DNA of 64,000 bases from Triticum aestivum (GCF_018294505.1 NC_057810.1:709751563-709815562), one strand, 5' to 3'; counted from the stretch's first letter, positions 45,480 to 56,728 are shown. Numbers and translations are program-made. The notes: generated by a model not told the origin, from the sequence alone.

Positions 45480-48098
45480 TATATTTCATCCAACAGACAG
45501 AGTCACCACTCATCATACCCCTCATGCCATGCCGGACACACTCGTCTCGACGAGGAACTAGGGACAAGCTCGGGTCTACCCAAGACAAAGACTTTCCCGT
45601 TTTCCTTAAGGTAGGCACGAAAGGCATACAAGGATGATCACTATCACAAGCATGTCCATTTCCAACAGCAAGGAAATTTTCAATAAACATTCATGCAAAT
45701 GATCACATCACCACATAAAATAACGAGTTCTACGTATTGAGGTGGTGTCATGATCGTGTCAAACAATGCATGCAAAAATATTATGCCAGGGTTCATAATG
45801 CTTGCCTTCAATGCGTGGAAAGGCAGGGTGCACTCCAAAACATTTGAAAGCTTTCTCCTCTCTCCAAAATCCTATTTAAAAATATTCTTGAATCAATATA
45901 TAGTTTCAAAAACAGTACCAAAAAGTTTTCTGAATTTTTTTGAAATAAATCTTAAAATAAACTAGACAATATTTGAGAGAGGTAGGAAAAAGAATCAACT
46001 CATTTGGAGTTGTAATTAAAAAGTTATAGCCAGTCAAAGTCCTGGTCAAAATCTGTTTTTTTTAATAGAAAAAGAAAAGAAAACGTTTAAAAAAAGTACA
46101 TGTCGAAGGCGCATTCTAGAAATGCGCTTCCACTTACTCCTGCGTGGACCGGCGCTGGGTCACTGATGGTGGGCCCGCCTGGCCCACTGGTCAGATTTGA
46201 CCAGTCGCCCTCCCTCCTCTTCCTTTGGCCGAACAGAGGCGGAGGCTCTAGCGATCGTCGCCGGTGTTAGGCGGCTCCTCGCGGGCCCCAGAGGGTGGGG
46301 ATGGATCCGCAAGACTGGGGCGGTCCTTCCGGTGGTCGAGGGAGTGATGGGGATGAAGGGAGTCGTCGGCGACGAGCTTCGCCACGGAGAAGGCATTCGG
46401 TTGGATTTGGGGTCCTGGGCTATGGTGGCTCTCGGTCGGGGTTGAGGCGATGGGCGGCTCCGCACGATCACGTGGAGTTGGGTGGTGGCGCTAGATTGCC
46501 GGGAGGTGCCTTGGTTGCGACGGAATCGGCCGGGACTTGGCGTCGACCGAACCGGCCGGACTCAGGGAAGATGGCCTTCCCCTCCTCGACTGCTGGCCAT
46601 GGTAGCTCTAGGGGGATCATTTGAGGTTGCTTGAGTACTCCATTGAGCTCCGGGGCCCTTATATAGGCGGTGGAGGTCGGTCCCGAGGCGGCCGGTAATA
46701 AGGACGACGTCGAACCGCCTTTCTGTGCGGCAGGGCGACATGGAGGCGACGAGAGCTAGCCGACGAGCGAGGGGATAAGCTTGCGTGGCTCCCAGGGGCA
46801 GGTGGCGAGCCGGGGTGGCTCGGGCGGCACCGACCGCGGCAGAGGCACACTATGGACGCCGGCGTGCCGCCAAGAGTGCCCTGGCGGCGGCGTTGTAGGG
46901 TGCCAGGGCCGCTTGGAGGTTTCTGGTGAGAAGGGGAGTGTGTGACGCGGCTTTGTAGTGTGGGGCCAAACCAGGGGCGCGACGCGGCGGCTCGGGTGCG
47001 CGCCTGCAGTTGGCGCGCTCTGGCGCACCCAATGCACGCCCACCATCTGCTTGACGAAATGCCATGGCCTGCTAGGAGGCTTGGTTGGAGCTGGGGATTA
47101 GCAGGTCTAGTCTAGGGGGTAGCTGGGATGCTAGTGGACATGCCTGTTGGGTCAGAGGATCAGGTCCACAATGCAAACCAAAACTCATGCCAAATCTGTC
47201 CATGCACTCCAGGTGTTTGACAAAATCCCACAGGCACCTAGGCTTTTCTTGGAGTGGCCAAATCCTCCAGATCCTAGTCTCTTTAGATGCACAAGAGGGT
47301 GGTGAGGTTAGTTTGTGAAAAGCACAAACTTGCTAGTGCAAGTTTTGCAGAACTTCAAATCTGGGCAGGAGGTGAATGGCCTCATCTCATGGACCAAAAG
47401 TATTCCACTGGTTGCATGCTCCTGGACTTAGAGGTTTTGTAGGGTGGTCTACAAGCTAGGGAAAGAATCAAGGGCCAAAGAGCAAGCAAGAATATGGATG
47501 CTGTACAAACCATCATGTTGGACCAGAATGAAGATGAGGTTGATTCACTCAAAATTTTCAAAGGACCTCACTGGGTTTTTGCAAAAAGTTGATTAATATA
47601 CTCCTGTTGAAATCCCAAAATTTTGGTGGAAGCTAGAAAGAAATATTTAAAAGAGTTGTAGTGCAAAAATGCCCACTGGACCAGAGAAGAGAATTGGGTG
47701 TAGAGCTCAAAATATTTCATGAATAAATGTTATTTTTGCATAAAAGTGATTTAAAAACATCACCTGACATCTCCAAATTTTGGTTGGAATATTAAGTGAA
47801 TTTATCAAATGGTTGTAGTTCGAATATGGCCATAAAACCTTGGAAAAACCATTTTTCAAGAAAATAAAGATCAAGCAAATTAATTATGTAATTAGCTCTA
47901 CTAATGAAAGAAATTTTTTCTTGAGAGGTTAAACAAGTCCAATAACATATTTGAAAAGTTTTCTCTTTGGGGAAAACTCCATAATAACAAGAGAGGAAAA
48001 ATGGTCCAAAAATCAAAAGGGAGCCCAGAAAATAAAAATTTTAATTTCCTGGCAAAATTTTAATTAACAAAACAAGGTAAAAATTTTGGGGTGTCACA
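45480..48098 (-). repeat. 3' LTR of the large-LTR element, inner part
   Basis: Collinear with 50848-53453. Its internal edge reads ...GGGGTGTCACA (minus strand TGTGACACCCC), the LTR start, with the purine-rich AAGGGG tract just outside. A TATA-like box for minus-strand transcription lies at 46658-46666. GC-rich frames between 46160 and 47065 are conserved in both LTRs but show no recognised domain. Confidence 0.9.
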
Positions 48099-48614
48099 AT
48101 ACTACGCCCCTTAAGAAAAATCTCGTCCTCGAGATTTGTTAAGAGCGGTTTTGAAAAACAAATACCCCACGGTTATGTGTCTTTGCAAGCATGGTATGTG
48201 TCCGAGCGGAGGTGAGTCTGCTGCCGTGGTGCTATGTGAAATGAAAGTAATCCACGGCGTGAGAAGATATACGATGCAGCAACTCAGGGAAAAGAAATCT
48301 CACTCCAGGATTCTTCATGAGAGAAACAGTAATAGTCAAACCGCAACAGAACTACTCACATTAATAGAAACTAAATAATTTACTCGCTGCACAAACTTGG
48401 GGTACCACGCATAAGTTACAACCCATAAGTAAAAGTTGCAAGAATAAACATAGCAGCGACGTCTAAAATGAGAAAGGTAACTGGACGGGTTCCCGAGAAA
48501 ATGTCGCTGGTAATGGGATACACTCCTCTTCTATCGGAGGGAGTGGATTGACCAGTCGATGAATGTGTCTCTCTTGGTCTGGCCTAAGTGGTCTATCGAT
48601 GGCGATCTGAGGAT

Positions 48615-48923
48615 TTAAGTCCGCGAGACTCTGGGGTAACTCATTACTCGCTGGGTCAAACGTTCTTGAGCGATGACGTACTGGACCAGGTTGGCCATTA
48701 CTGGGTCTCTCTCAATCCGTCTACCGGGAAAAGATGTTACTTCTCCGGGTGCTGCACGGCTCGGAAAGTAATAATACCCTCGTTCGCTGGCATAGGGTAC
48801 CGCGAATCGAAGGCGAGCGAGTGCTTCGCAAGCAGCAGCTTCTATGGCCATATGTGGGGTTGGCATGACAGGAAAAAGGTTGTGAGGGTGGTGCACAAGG
48901 TGTGGGGTGCCTGGTAAGGTCAC
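48615..48923 (-). CDS. Gag-like or unknown ORF in the large-LTR element
   Basis: A 102-residue open frame starting MTLPGTPHLVHH, with EAAACEALARLRFAVPYASE, YYYFPSR and PVMANLVQYVIAQE. It resembles frames I associate with internal domains of pol-less Triticeae gypsy derivatives (AA.EAL.RLRF and a YFP motif), but no defined domain can be named. It may be part of a longer, broken frame. Low confidence that it is expressed. Confidence 0.35.
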   Translation of the reverse strand: MTLPGTPHLVHHPHNLFPVMPTPHMAIEAAACEALARLRFAVPYASERGYYYFPSRAAPGEVTSFPGRRIERDPVMANLVQYVIAQERLTQRVMSYPRVSRT

Positions 48924-49190
48924 GAGGTGGCCCCTTTTTTTTTATAGCACTGGAGCTGGTTCATTTTACCGTGGTAAAAGGTAATAAATTTGCCAGCTTA
49001 GCTCCAAGGGTTGAGGTCAAAGTCACAGATCCATACCTCACTAAAGTGACGTATCACTGTGGGGGTTGTCGGGGTCACTGCGTGGCTATTTTGCATGGGA
49101 AGCTTGGCTGGGGTTTGGTTAAGGTCTGGTGGGTTGGTGTGCCTAAGTTTTTCGACCTGGCCAAGATAGGATTATCCAATGGTCAGCCTG

Positions 49191-49202
49191 GCTCTGATAC
49201 CA
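49191..49202 (-). promoter_or_regulatory. Primer-binding site of the large-LTR element
   Basis: The minus strand reads TGGTATCAGAGC, complementary to initiator-Met tRNA, four bases from the LTR end (spacer AACT). It fixes the element's orientation. Confidence 0.9.
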
Positions 49203-49206
49203 AGTT

Positions 49207-52200
49207 TGTCGCGATCGATTTTCCGGGTATTAATTCTCAAAAAATGGCCCTTGTGCTCATCAGCCCCAGGATTACTGTTAGCTGATGAGGCACCAACTTG
49301 ATACAGAAATTCCAAGCAAACACAAAATATGTAATACAAGACCATTCTGGTCTGTGAGTACAACAAATGGTTTCTAGAGGTTGATGGCGGAAGCGGGATG
49401 TGAATCATCAGTGTCTATGGGACTCCATTTCCCACGGGAACAACTGACCAGGTTAACTCCTATCCTCGCGAGGCTGCTATCACCGTGCTTAGGTTCCGGG
49501 CTGTCATCACGGTCGCTCCTCTCCGCGCAAGCAACCTGGCCAAGACAATAGCCAGGGACAAGCCAGTGACTACTTTGAATGTACTCGCAAACATTATGAA
49601 CACGGGTATAATGTAACAACGATGTTCCGAAATATTTATACTCATGACGTCAGTCACAAAAGGTAAATAAATCTCTGATGCATGTAAGCAGGTTATTTAT
49701 GAAGATGCAATAACATACTAAAAATAAAAGGCACCGATCGGGTGTCTAAAGCGACGCCTCGAAAGGTCAGTAAATAAAGAGGAATACCTCAGTCGGGCGT
49801 CTGAGCGACGCCACATAAAGGGCTTATAAAAGAAATGCCACAGTCGGGCATCTTAGCGACACCACATAAAGGGCTGTTAAAAGAAATGCCACAGTCGGGC
49901 GTCTTAGCGACGCCACATAAAGGGCTTTAAAAGAAAATGCCACAGTCGGGCGTCTTAGCGACGCCACAAAAAGGGATTTAAAAGAAATGCCACAGTCGGG
50001 CGTCTTAGCGACACCACATAAAGGGCTTTAAAAGAAATGCCACAGTCAGCCGTCTTAGCGACGTCACAATAAGGGCTTTAAAAAAATGCCATAGTCGGGC
50101 GTCTCAGCGACACCACATAAAGGGCTTATAAAATAATCACAGTGAATACCCAGGAGGTAAAACCATCCCAGGGATATTCGGTATTTCAATTAATATAAAG
50201 GTGTTAGTCCATGATAAAAATAATAAACATCATAAGTCTCAAGTCACGACCCATGTTCTGGTTTAACAGTTTTTCTCCTCCGAAGACCGACACTAAGACC
50301 GACACTTGACCCATCCCAGACTGTAATCCTTAACCATGTACACGGCTATTCGAATAGGTTTAATCTCTGCAGAGGGTGTACTCTTTACCCACGAGTAACG
50401 GATTCCTTTAGTCCATCGGGACTAATTCCGTCTACGGCCTTTTTGTTGAAAACACACCTAACTTGCACACACCAGCTTAACTCACAAGTGTCTGGAATCA
50501 CCCACGACACCTGTCAAGCAAACTCTAAGTGGGGAGGCTACAACCTCGCGTAGCATGGGATCAAATTTATATTGCGCGCTCTAAGGGGTGGCCTCCCCTC
50601 TCGGTCTCAACTGGAAACACCCATGCCCCCGGACCAGGTGGCCTGCCTACCAGCTACAACCGGTATCTTCCGCCATGGCCTCTCTGTACAGTGTGTGCTA
50701 GAAAGAGGTTGACAACTTACTGAACCATACTCTACTTGTTGTAGAGACGAGTGGTAGTACGAAACAAGTATGGGGGTTACTGGAACAAGACTCGATCTAG
50801 GGTCGACTCAGGAGGTTTAAGTATTCCCTGCATGATTAGCATAACGAATATATTTCATCCAACAGACAGAGTCACCACTCATCATACCCCTCATGCCATG
50901 CCGGACACACTCGTCTCGACGAGGAACTAGGGACAAGCTCGGGTCTACCCAAGACAAAGACTTTCCCGTTTTCCTTCCGGTAGGCACGAAAGGCATACGA
51001 GGATGATCACTATCACAAGCATGTCCATTTCCAACAGCAAGGAAATTTTCAATAAACATTCATGCAAATGATCACATCACCACATAAAATAACGAGTTCT
51101 ACATATTGAGGTGGTATCATGATCGCGTGAAACAATGCATGCAAAAATATTATGCCAGGGTTCAGAATGCTTGCCTTCAATGTGTGCAAACGCAGGGTGC
51201 ACTCCAAAACAATTGAAAGCTTTCTCCTCTCTCCAAAATCCTATTAAAAAATATTCTTGAATCAATATATAGTTTCAAAAACAATACCAAAAAGTTGTCT
51301 GAATTTTTTTGAAATAAATCTTAAAATAAACTAGACAATATTTGAGAGAGGTAGGAAAAAGAATCAACTCATTTAGAGTTGTAATTAAAAAGTTATAGCC
51401 AGTCAAAGTCCTGGTCAAAATCTGTTTTTTTTAACAGAAAAAGAAAAGAAAACGTTTAAAAAAAGTACACGTCGAAGGCGCATTCTGGAAATGCGCTTCC
51501 ACTTACTCCTGCGTGGACCGGCGCTGGGTCACTGACGGTGGGCCCGCCTGGCCCACTGGTCAGGTTTGACCAGTCGCCCTCCCTCCTCTTCCTCTGGCCG
51601 AACAGAGGCGGAGGCTCCAGCGATCGTCGTCGGTGTTAGGCGGCTCCTCATGGGCCCCCGAGGGGGGGGGATGGATCCGCAAGACTGGGGAGGTCCTTCC
51701 GGTGGTCGAGGGAGTGATGGGGATGGAGGGAGTCGTCGGCGACGAGCTTCGCGGTGGAGAAGGCATTCGGTTGGATTTGGGGTCCTGGGCTATGGTGGCT
51801 CTCGGTCGGGGTTGAGGCGATGGGCGGCTCCGCACGATCACGTGGAGTTGGGTGGTGGCGCTAGACTGCTGGGAGGTGCCTTGGTTGCAACGGAATCGGC
51901 CGGGACTTGGCGGCGACCGAACCGGCCGGACTCGGGGAAGATGGCCTTCCCCTCCACGACTGCTGGCCATGGTAGCTCTAGGGGGATCATTTAAGGTTGC
52001 TTGAGTACTCGATTGAGCTCCGGGGCCCTTATATAGGCGGTGGAGGTCGGTCCCGAGGCTGCCGGCGATAAGGACGACGGAGAACCGCCTTTCTGTGCGG
52101 CAGGGCAACGTGGAGGCGACGAGCGAGGGGATAAGCTTGCGTTGCTCCCAGGGGCAGGTGGCGAGCCGGGGTAGCTCGGGCGGCGCCGACCGTGGCAGAG

Positions 52201-53453
52201 GCGCACAGTGGACGCCGGCGTGCCGCCAAGAGTGCCCTGACGGCGGCGCTGTAGGGTGCCAGGGCCGCTTGGAGGTTTCTGGTGAGAAGGGGAGTGCGTG
52301 GCGCGGCTTTGCAGTGTGGGGCCAAACCAGGGGCGCGACGCGGCGGCTCGGGTGCGCGGCTGCAGTTGGCGCGCTGTGGGCGCGCCCAGTGCACGCCCAC
52401 CATCTGCTCGACGAAATGCCATGGCCTGCTAGGTGGCTTGGTTGGAGCTGGGGATTAGCAGGTCTAGTCTAGGGGTAGCTAGGATGCTAGTGGACATGCC
52501 TGTTGGGTCAGAGGATGAGGTCCACAATGCAAACCAAAACTCATGCCAAATCTGTCGATGCACTCCAGGTGTTTGACAAAATACCACAGGCACCTAGGCT
52601 TTTCATGGAGTGGCCAAACCCTCCAGATCCTAGTCTATTTAGATGCACAAGAGGGTGGTGAGGTTAGTTTGTGAAAAGCACAAACTTGCTAGTGCAAGTT
52701 TTGCAGAACTTCAAATCTGGGCAGGAGGTAAATGGCCTCATCTCATGGACCAAAAGTATTCCACTGGTTGCATGCTCCTGGACTTAGGGGTTTTGTAGGG
52801 TGGTCTACAAGCTGGGGAAAGAATCAAGGGCCAAAGAGCAAGCAAGAATATGGATGCTGTACAAACCATCATGTTGGACCAGAATGACGATGAGGTTGAT
52901 TCACTCAAAATTTTCAAAGGACCTCACTGGGTTTTTGCAAAAAGTTGATTAATATACTCCTGTTGACATCCCAAAATTTTGGTGGAAGCTAGAAAGAAAT
53001 ATTTAAATGAGTTGTAGTGCAAAAATGCCCACTGGACCAGAGAAGAGAATTGGGTGTAGAGCTCAAAATATTTCATGAATAAATGTTATTTTTGCATAAA
53101 TGTGATTTAAAAACATCACCTGACATCTCCAAATTTTGGTTGGAATATTAAGTGAATTTATCAAATGGTTGTAGTTCGAATATGGCCATAAAACTTGGAA
53201 AAACCATTTTTCAAGAAAATAAAGATCAAGCAAATTAATTATGTAATTAGTTCTACTAATGAAAGAAAAGTTTTTCTTGAGAGGTTAAACAAGTCCAATA
53301 ACATATTTGAAAAGTTTTCTCTTTGGGGAAAACTCCATAATAACAAGAGAGGAAAATGGTCCAAAAATCAAAAGGGAGCCCAGTAAATAAAAATTTTAAT
53401 TTCCTAGCAAAATTTTAATTAACAAAACAAGGTAAAAATTTTGGGGTGTCACA
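49207..53453 (-). repeat. 5' LTR of the large-LTR element
   Basis: 4247 bp, uninterrupted. The minus strand starts TGTGACACCCCAAAATTTT and ends CGATCGCGACA. A minus-strand TATA-like box lies at 52028-52036, and the 51-bp tandem array at 49730-50130. It is the reference that shows where the Angela element split the other LTR. Confidence 0.93.
49730..50130 (+). repeat. About 51-bp tandem repeat inside the second LTR
   Basis: Same array as 35750-36150, same unit order, with scattered substitutions. Confidence 0.9.
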
Positions 53454-53458
53454 ATTTC

Positions 53459-55374
53459 CTTCTCTTCTTTGGTAAGAGCGTAGCTGGCCTGACCCTGATG
53501 TATGTCGTCTTTTCCGTGCATACGTTGCTGGTCCTCCCGTGCCTCTGGTGTATCTTTTGTCTTCCCATACCCGCCCAAAAAGCCAAGCAGGGCCACGCAA
53601 AGATTCTTCGTCACGTGCATGACGTCGATTGCGGAGCGGACCTCTAGGTCTTTCCAATATGACAGGTCCCAAAGTATAGATTTCTTCTTCCACATGGGTG
53701 CACGTCCGTCAGCGTCCTTCCGAACAGGTTTTCCTCCAGGACCCTTTCCAAAGATTACCTCCAAATCCTTGACCATATCATGTACTTCAGCACCAGTACA
53801 GTGGCGAGGCTTCGTCCGGTGATCCACCTCACCTTTGAAATGCTTGCCTTTCTTTCTTACGGGATGCCTTGTCGGAAGAAATTAACGATGTCCCAGGTAC
53901 ACATTGTTCCTACAACTATCCAAATATCTACTGTCGGTATCATCCAAACAGTGCGTGCATCCGCGGTATCCCTTGTTTGTCTATCCTGAAAGGTTACTGA
54001 GAGCAGGCCAATCATTGATGGTCACGAGCAGCAACACCTTTAGGTCAAATTCTTCCTGTCCGTGCTCATCCCACGCACGTAGACCTGTTCCATTCCACAG
54101 CTGTAATAGTTCTTCAACTAATGGCCTTAGGTACACATCAATGTCGTTGCCGGGTTGCTTAGGGCCTTGGATGAGCACTGGCATCATAATGAACTTCCGC
54201 TAAATGCACAACTAAGGAGGAAGGTTATACAAACATAGAGTCACAGGCCACGTGCTATGGTTGCTGCTCTGCTCCCCAAAAGGATTAATGCCATCTGCGC
54301 TTAGACCAAGCCATACGTTCCTTGGGTCACCTGCAAACTCCTCCCAGTACTTTCTCTCGGTTTTTCTCCACTGCGAACCGTCAGCGGGTACTCTCAACTT
54401 TCCGTCTTTCTTACGGTCTTCTGCGTGCCACCACATCGCCTTCACATGCTCTTTGTTTTGGAACAATCGTTTCAACCGTGGTATTATAGGAGCATACCAC
54501 ATCACCTTGGCAGGAATCTTCTTCCTAGGGCGCTCGCCCTCGACGTCACCAGGGTCATCGCGACTGATCTTATAACGCAATGCACCGCATACTGGGCAAG
54601 CATTCAAATCCTCGTACTCACGCGGTAGAGGATGCAGTCATTGGGGCATGCATGTATCTTTTGCACCTCTAACCCTAGAGGGCAGACAGCCTTCTTTGCT
54701 TCGTACGTACTCTCGGGCAATTCGTTGTCCTTTGGAAGCATATCCTTTATCATTACCAGCAACTTTCCAAATCCCTTGTCAGATACACCATTCTCTGCCT
54801 TCCATTGCAGCAATTCTAGTGTGGTGCCTAGCTTTTTCTTGTCACCTACGCAATTCGGGTACAACAATTTTTTGTGATCCTCTAACATGCGCTGCAACTT
54901 CTTCTTCTCCAAATCACTTGCGCAGTTTCTCTTTGCATCGGCAATGGCCCGACCTAGATCATCGACGGGTTCATCTGATGCCTCTTCTTTAGCTTCTTCC
55001 TGCATTGCCGGCTCAGCTTCTTCCCGCATTACCGGCTCAACTTCTTCCCCCATTGTTCTATCATCGTATTCAGGGAACCCATGGCCAGGATAGCTGTCAT
55101 CGTCCTCTTCTTCTTCATTGTCTTCCATCATAACCCCTCTTTCTCCGTGCTTGGTCCAAACATTATAGTGGGGCATGAAACCGGAATCAAACAGGTGGAC
55201 GTGAATGGTTCTTGACGTAGAGTAATTGCGATCATTCTTACAACCAGCACATGGACAAGGCATAAAACCATCCGCCTCCTTGTTTGCCTCAGCCGCAAGC
55301 AGAAAAGTATGCACGCCCTCAACGAACTGGGGAGAGCATCGGTCATCGTACATCCATTGCCGGCTCATCTTCAT
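53459..55374 (-). pseudogene. TNP2-type CACTA transposase, N-terminal half
   Basis: The start MKMSRQWMYDDRC opens a transposase-associated domain (FMPCPCAGCKNDRNYS, HLFDSGFMPHYNVW). Then come an acidic linker and the Transposase_21-type core: NACPVCGALRYKISRDDPG, MWYAPIIPRLKRLFQN, MWWHAEDRKKDGKLRVPADG, WLGLSADGINPFG, LIQGPKQPGNDIDVYLRPL, GYRGCTHCLDDTDSRYLDSC, HRTKPRHCTGAEVHDMV, KKSILWDLSYWKDLEVRSAI, DVMHVTKNLC. Four in-frame stops (TAG twice near 54200, TAG near 53988, TAA near 53882) and one 1-nt deletion near 54620 inactivate it. The frame ends at the retrotransposon junction in EEKE and continues at 35221. Confidence 0.88.
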
Positions 55375-55457
55375 TACACAACACCGAATAGACCAAATTA
55401 ATACAAGTTCATACATAAAGTTCATACAACACTTAAATGCAACAAACAAATAACTCT

Positions 55458-55766
55458 CTAGCTAAAGCATTTAAACGCAACAACAAATGCGATCAAGATC
55501 GCAACTAAGGTAACAATTGATCCAACAACATAATGATACCAAGCCTCACTATCGATGGCATATTTTCTAATCTTTCTAATCTTCAAGCGCATTTTCTCCA
55601 TCTTGATCTTGTGATCATCGACGACATCGGCAACATGCAACTCCAATTCCATCTTCTCCCCCTCAATTCTTTTCAATTTTTCTTTCAAGTACTCGTTTTC
55701 TCTTTCAACTAAATTTAACCTCTCGACAATAGGGTCGGTTGGAATTTCTGGTTCACATACCTCCTA
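55458..55766 (-). pseudogene. Small coiled-coil protein with C-terminal membrane segment, upstream of TNP2
   Basis: After a TATCTAG acceptor at 55767 an open exon encodes EVCEPEIPTDPIVERLNLVE, a charged coiled coil (KEKLKRIEGEKMELELHVAD), KMRLKIRKIRKYAIDSEAWY and a hydrophobic tail VVGSIVTLVAILIAFVVAFK ending CFS. A likely first exon lies at 55853-55905 (MVLISAPVGPRPCYD), but the two do not join in one frame, so I call it broken. It ends 83 bp before the transposase start on the same strand. The tail looks like a single membrane anchor. I know no function. It could be an upstream reading frame on the transposase transcript. Confidence 0.5.
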
Positions 55767-56408
55767 GATAAAAATATCTATGTCAACTTGATGGGCATAA
55801 TTATTTGTCATAAACACGAAATGCAGCAAATAGTTTTAAAAGAGAATATACCACATCCGAATCATAACAAGGACGAGGGCCGACGGGGGCGGATATCAAA
55901 ACCATGGTACTATGTATAACAAAAAACGTACGGGTAAGATAATTATTATACGAGTAACTATATATCCAAATCAACAAACATCATTTTTTATATAAAATTT
56001 CATGAACAAGAGGCTCACCACAAGGTGGTGCCGGCGACGGGACGGTGCGGGCGATCGACGGTGGTTACGACGGAGATTTAGAAGGCACTAAGTAAACCAC
56101 ACCTACATATGCAAACTAAGTGTTATTTTGACCTCAAATTGAATATAAATCAAATACTACCACATATAATTCCTCGCAAATTACTAAAACCCACAATTAA
56201 TCACTATATAAACCAATGCAAGAGCTAATCTAGCAATGAGAGACGAAAGGACAAAGTTGCTAACCTTGGTGATCATTTGAATGGATGAGGGCCTGCAAAT
56301 CTTGACAAATTTGAGGCAAATTTTGTGATGAACTCGAGAGGAAGAAGGGAAGAACAAAAGAGAGGGAGAGGGGAAAGGGGGAAGAACAGAGTGCGGGTGG
56401 ACGAAGGA

Positions 56409-56416
56409 TTTATATA
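56409..56416 (-). promoter_or_regulatory. Candidate TATA box of the CACTA 4 transposase gene
   Basis: The minus strand reads TATATAAA just inside the right subterminal repeats, about 1 kb upstream of the transposase start and 0.5 kb upstream of the small-protein exon. Confidence 0.5.
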
Positions 56417-56419
56417 GGA

Positions 56420-56672
56420 CGACCTTTAGTACCGGTTCGTGCCACGAACCGGTACTAAAGGTGCTGGAAGGGCCCCACTCTGACAACATCCTGCCACCAC
56501 TCTCATTAGTACCGGTTCGTGGCACGAACCGGTGCTAAAGGTTTGCCACGAACCGGTACTAAAGAGCTCCTCCCGGCTAGCCATTGGAACCGGCACTAAT
56601 GGACACATTAGTGCCGGTTCTGTTACAAACCGGGACTAATGTGTCTCACATTTGACCCTTTTTCTACTAGTG
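56420..56672. repeat. Right terminal and subterminal repeats of CACTA 4
   Basis: Alternating TAGTACCGGTTCGTG and CACGAACCGGTACTAAAG units, ending CCCTTTTTCTACTAGTG. Both ACCGGT and CCGGGA variants occur here. Confidence 0.8.
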
Positions 56673-56674
56673 TG

Positions 56675-56728
56675 CGTCTACTCAATGATCTTGTGAAACA
56701 TATTTGGACGCACAGTGAAAACCAATGA
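56675..56728 (+). pseudogene. PIF/Harbinger transposase, last codons
   Basis: RLLNDLVKHIWTHSENQ followed by TGA matches the C-terminal LQHDLVEHLWRLKGE of the transposase at 13036-14397. It begins three bases after the CACTA 4 end and is the counterpart of the N-terminal fragment at 26325-26620. The DDE core between them is absent. Confidence 0.6.

Larger units (their letters stand above)
36869..45484 (+). mobile_element. Angela/WIS/BARE-type Copia retrotransposon with tatat duplication
   Basis: The element runs 36874-45479 between perfect tatat copies (36869-36873 and 45480-45484). LTRs begin TGTTGGAAATATGCCCTAGA and end TTCCCCAACA. The primer-binding site TGGCATCATGAGC follows the 5' LTR at 38472, and the purine tract AAGTGGGAGAC precedes the 3' LTR at 43760-43770. 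One polyprotein of about 1320 codons (39769-43738) is broken by a few stops and shifts. This is the youngest level of the nest. The sequence inside the LTR of the host element is otherwise continuous. Confidence 0.97.
48099..49206 (-). other. Reduced internal domain of the large-LTR element
   Basis: About 1.1 kb between purine tract and primer-binding site. It holds one minus-strand frame (48615-48923) and a trace of a pol C-terminus next to the purine tract (LEDEIFLKG codons). No protease, RT, RNase H or integrase is present, so mobilisation would need proteins from another element. Confidence 0.8.
35222..53458 (-). mobile_element. Gypsy-derived large-LTR retrotransposon (LARD-like) with atttc duplication
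   Basis: It spans 35227-53453, flanked by atttc at 35222-35226 and 53454-53458. Minus orientation is shown by the primer-binding site TGGTATCAGAGC (complement at 49191-49202) and the purine-rich end at 48099-48120. The 5' LTR is 49207-53453 (4247 bp). The 3' LTR is 35227-36873 plus 45480-48098, split by the Angela element. The internal domain is only 48099-49206 and lacks reverse transcriptase and integrase. Minus-strand codons for LEDEIFLKG next to the purine tract look like the last residues of a gypsy pol. Removing the element rejoins the TNP2 frame between EEKE and IFFECL. Confidence 0.9.
26639..56672 (-). mobile_element. CACTA (En/Spm) element 4, outer level of a three-level nest
   Basis: The left end is CACTAGTGCAGAATTGGG (26639). 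The right end is ...CCCTTTTTCTACTAGTG (56672). Genes run right to left: small membrane-tailed protein, TNP2 transposase (53459-55374 continuing at 33795-35221), internal subterminal array and GC block, Trp-rich small protein, and Ulp1-like second gene (27142-31309). It is interrupted by the large-LTR retrotransposon at 35227-53453. Without that insert the element is about 11.8 kb, the usual size of Triticeae autonomous CACTAs. The two termini agree only over CACTAGT, and flanking triplets differ (cag, tgc). Confidence 0.8.

Noticed and set aside
46160..47065. GC-rich frames inside the large LTR (and 51560-52472 in the other copy)
   Set aside because: They occur in several frames of both strands, are broken differently in the two LTRs and show no domain. 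Treated as LTR sequence.
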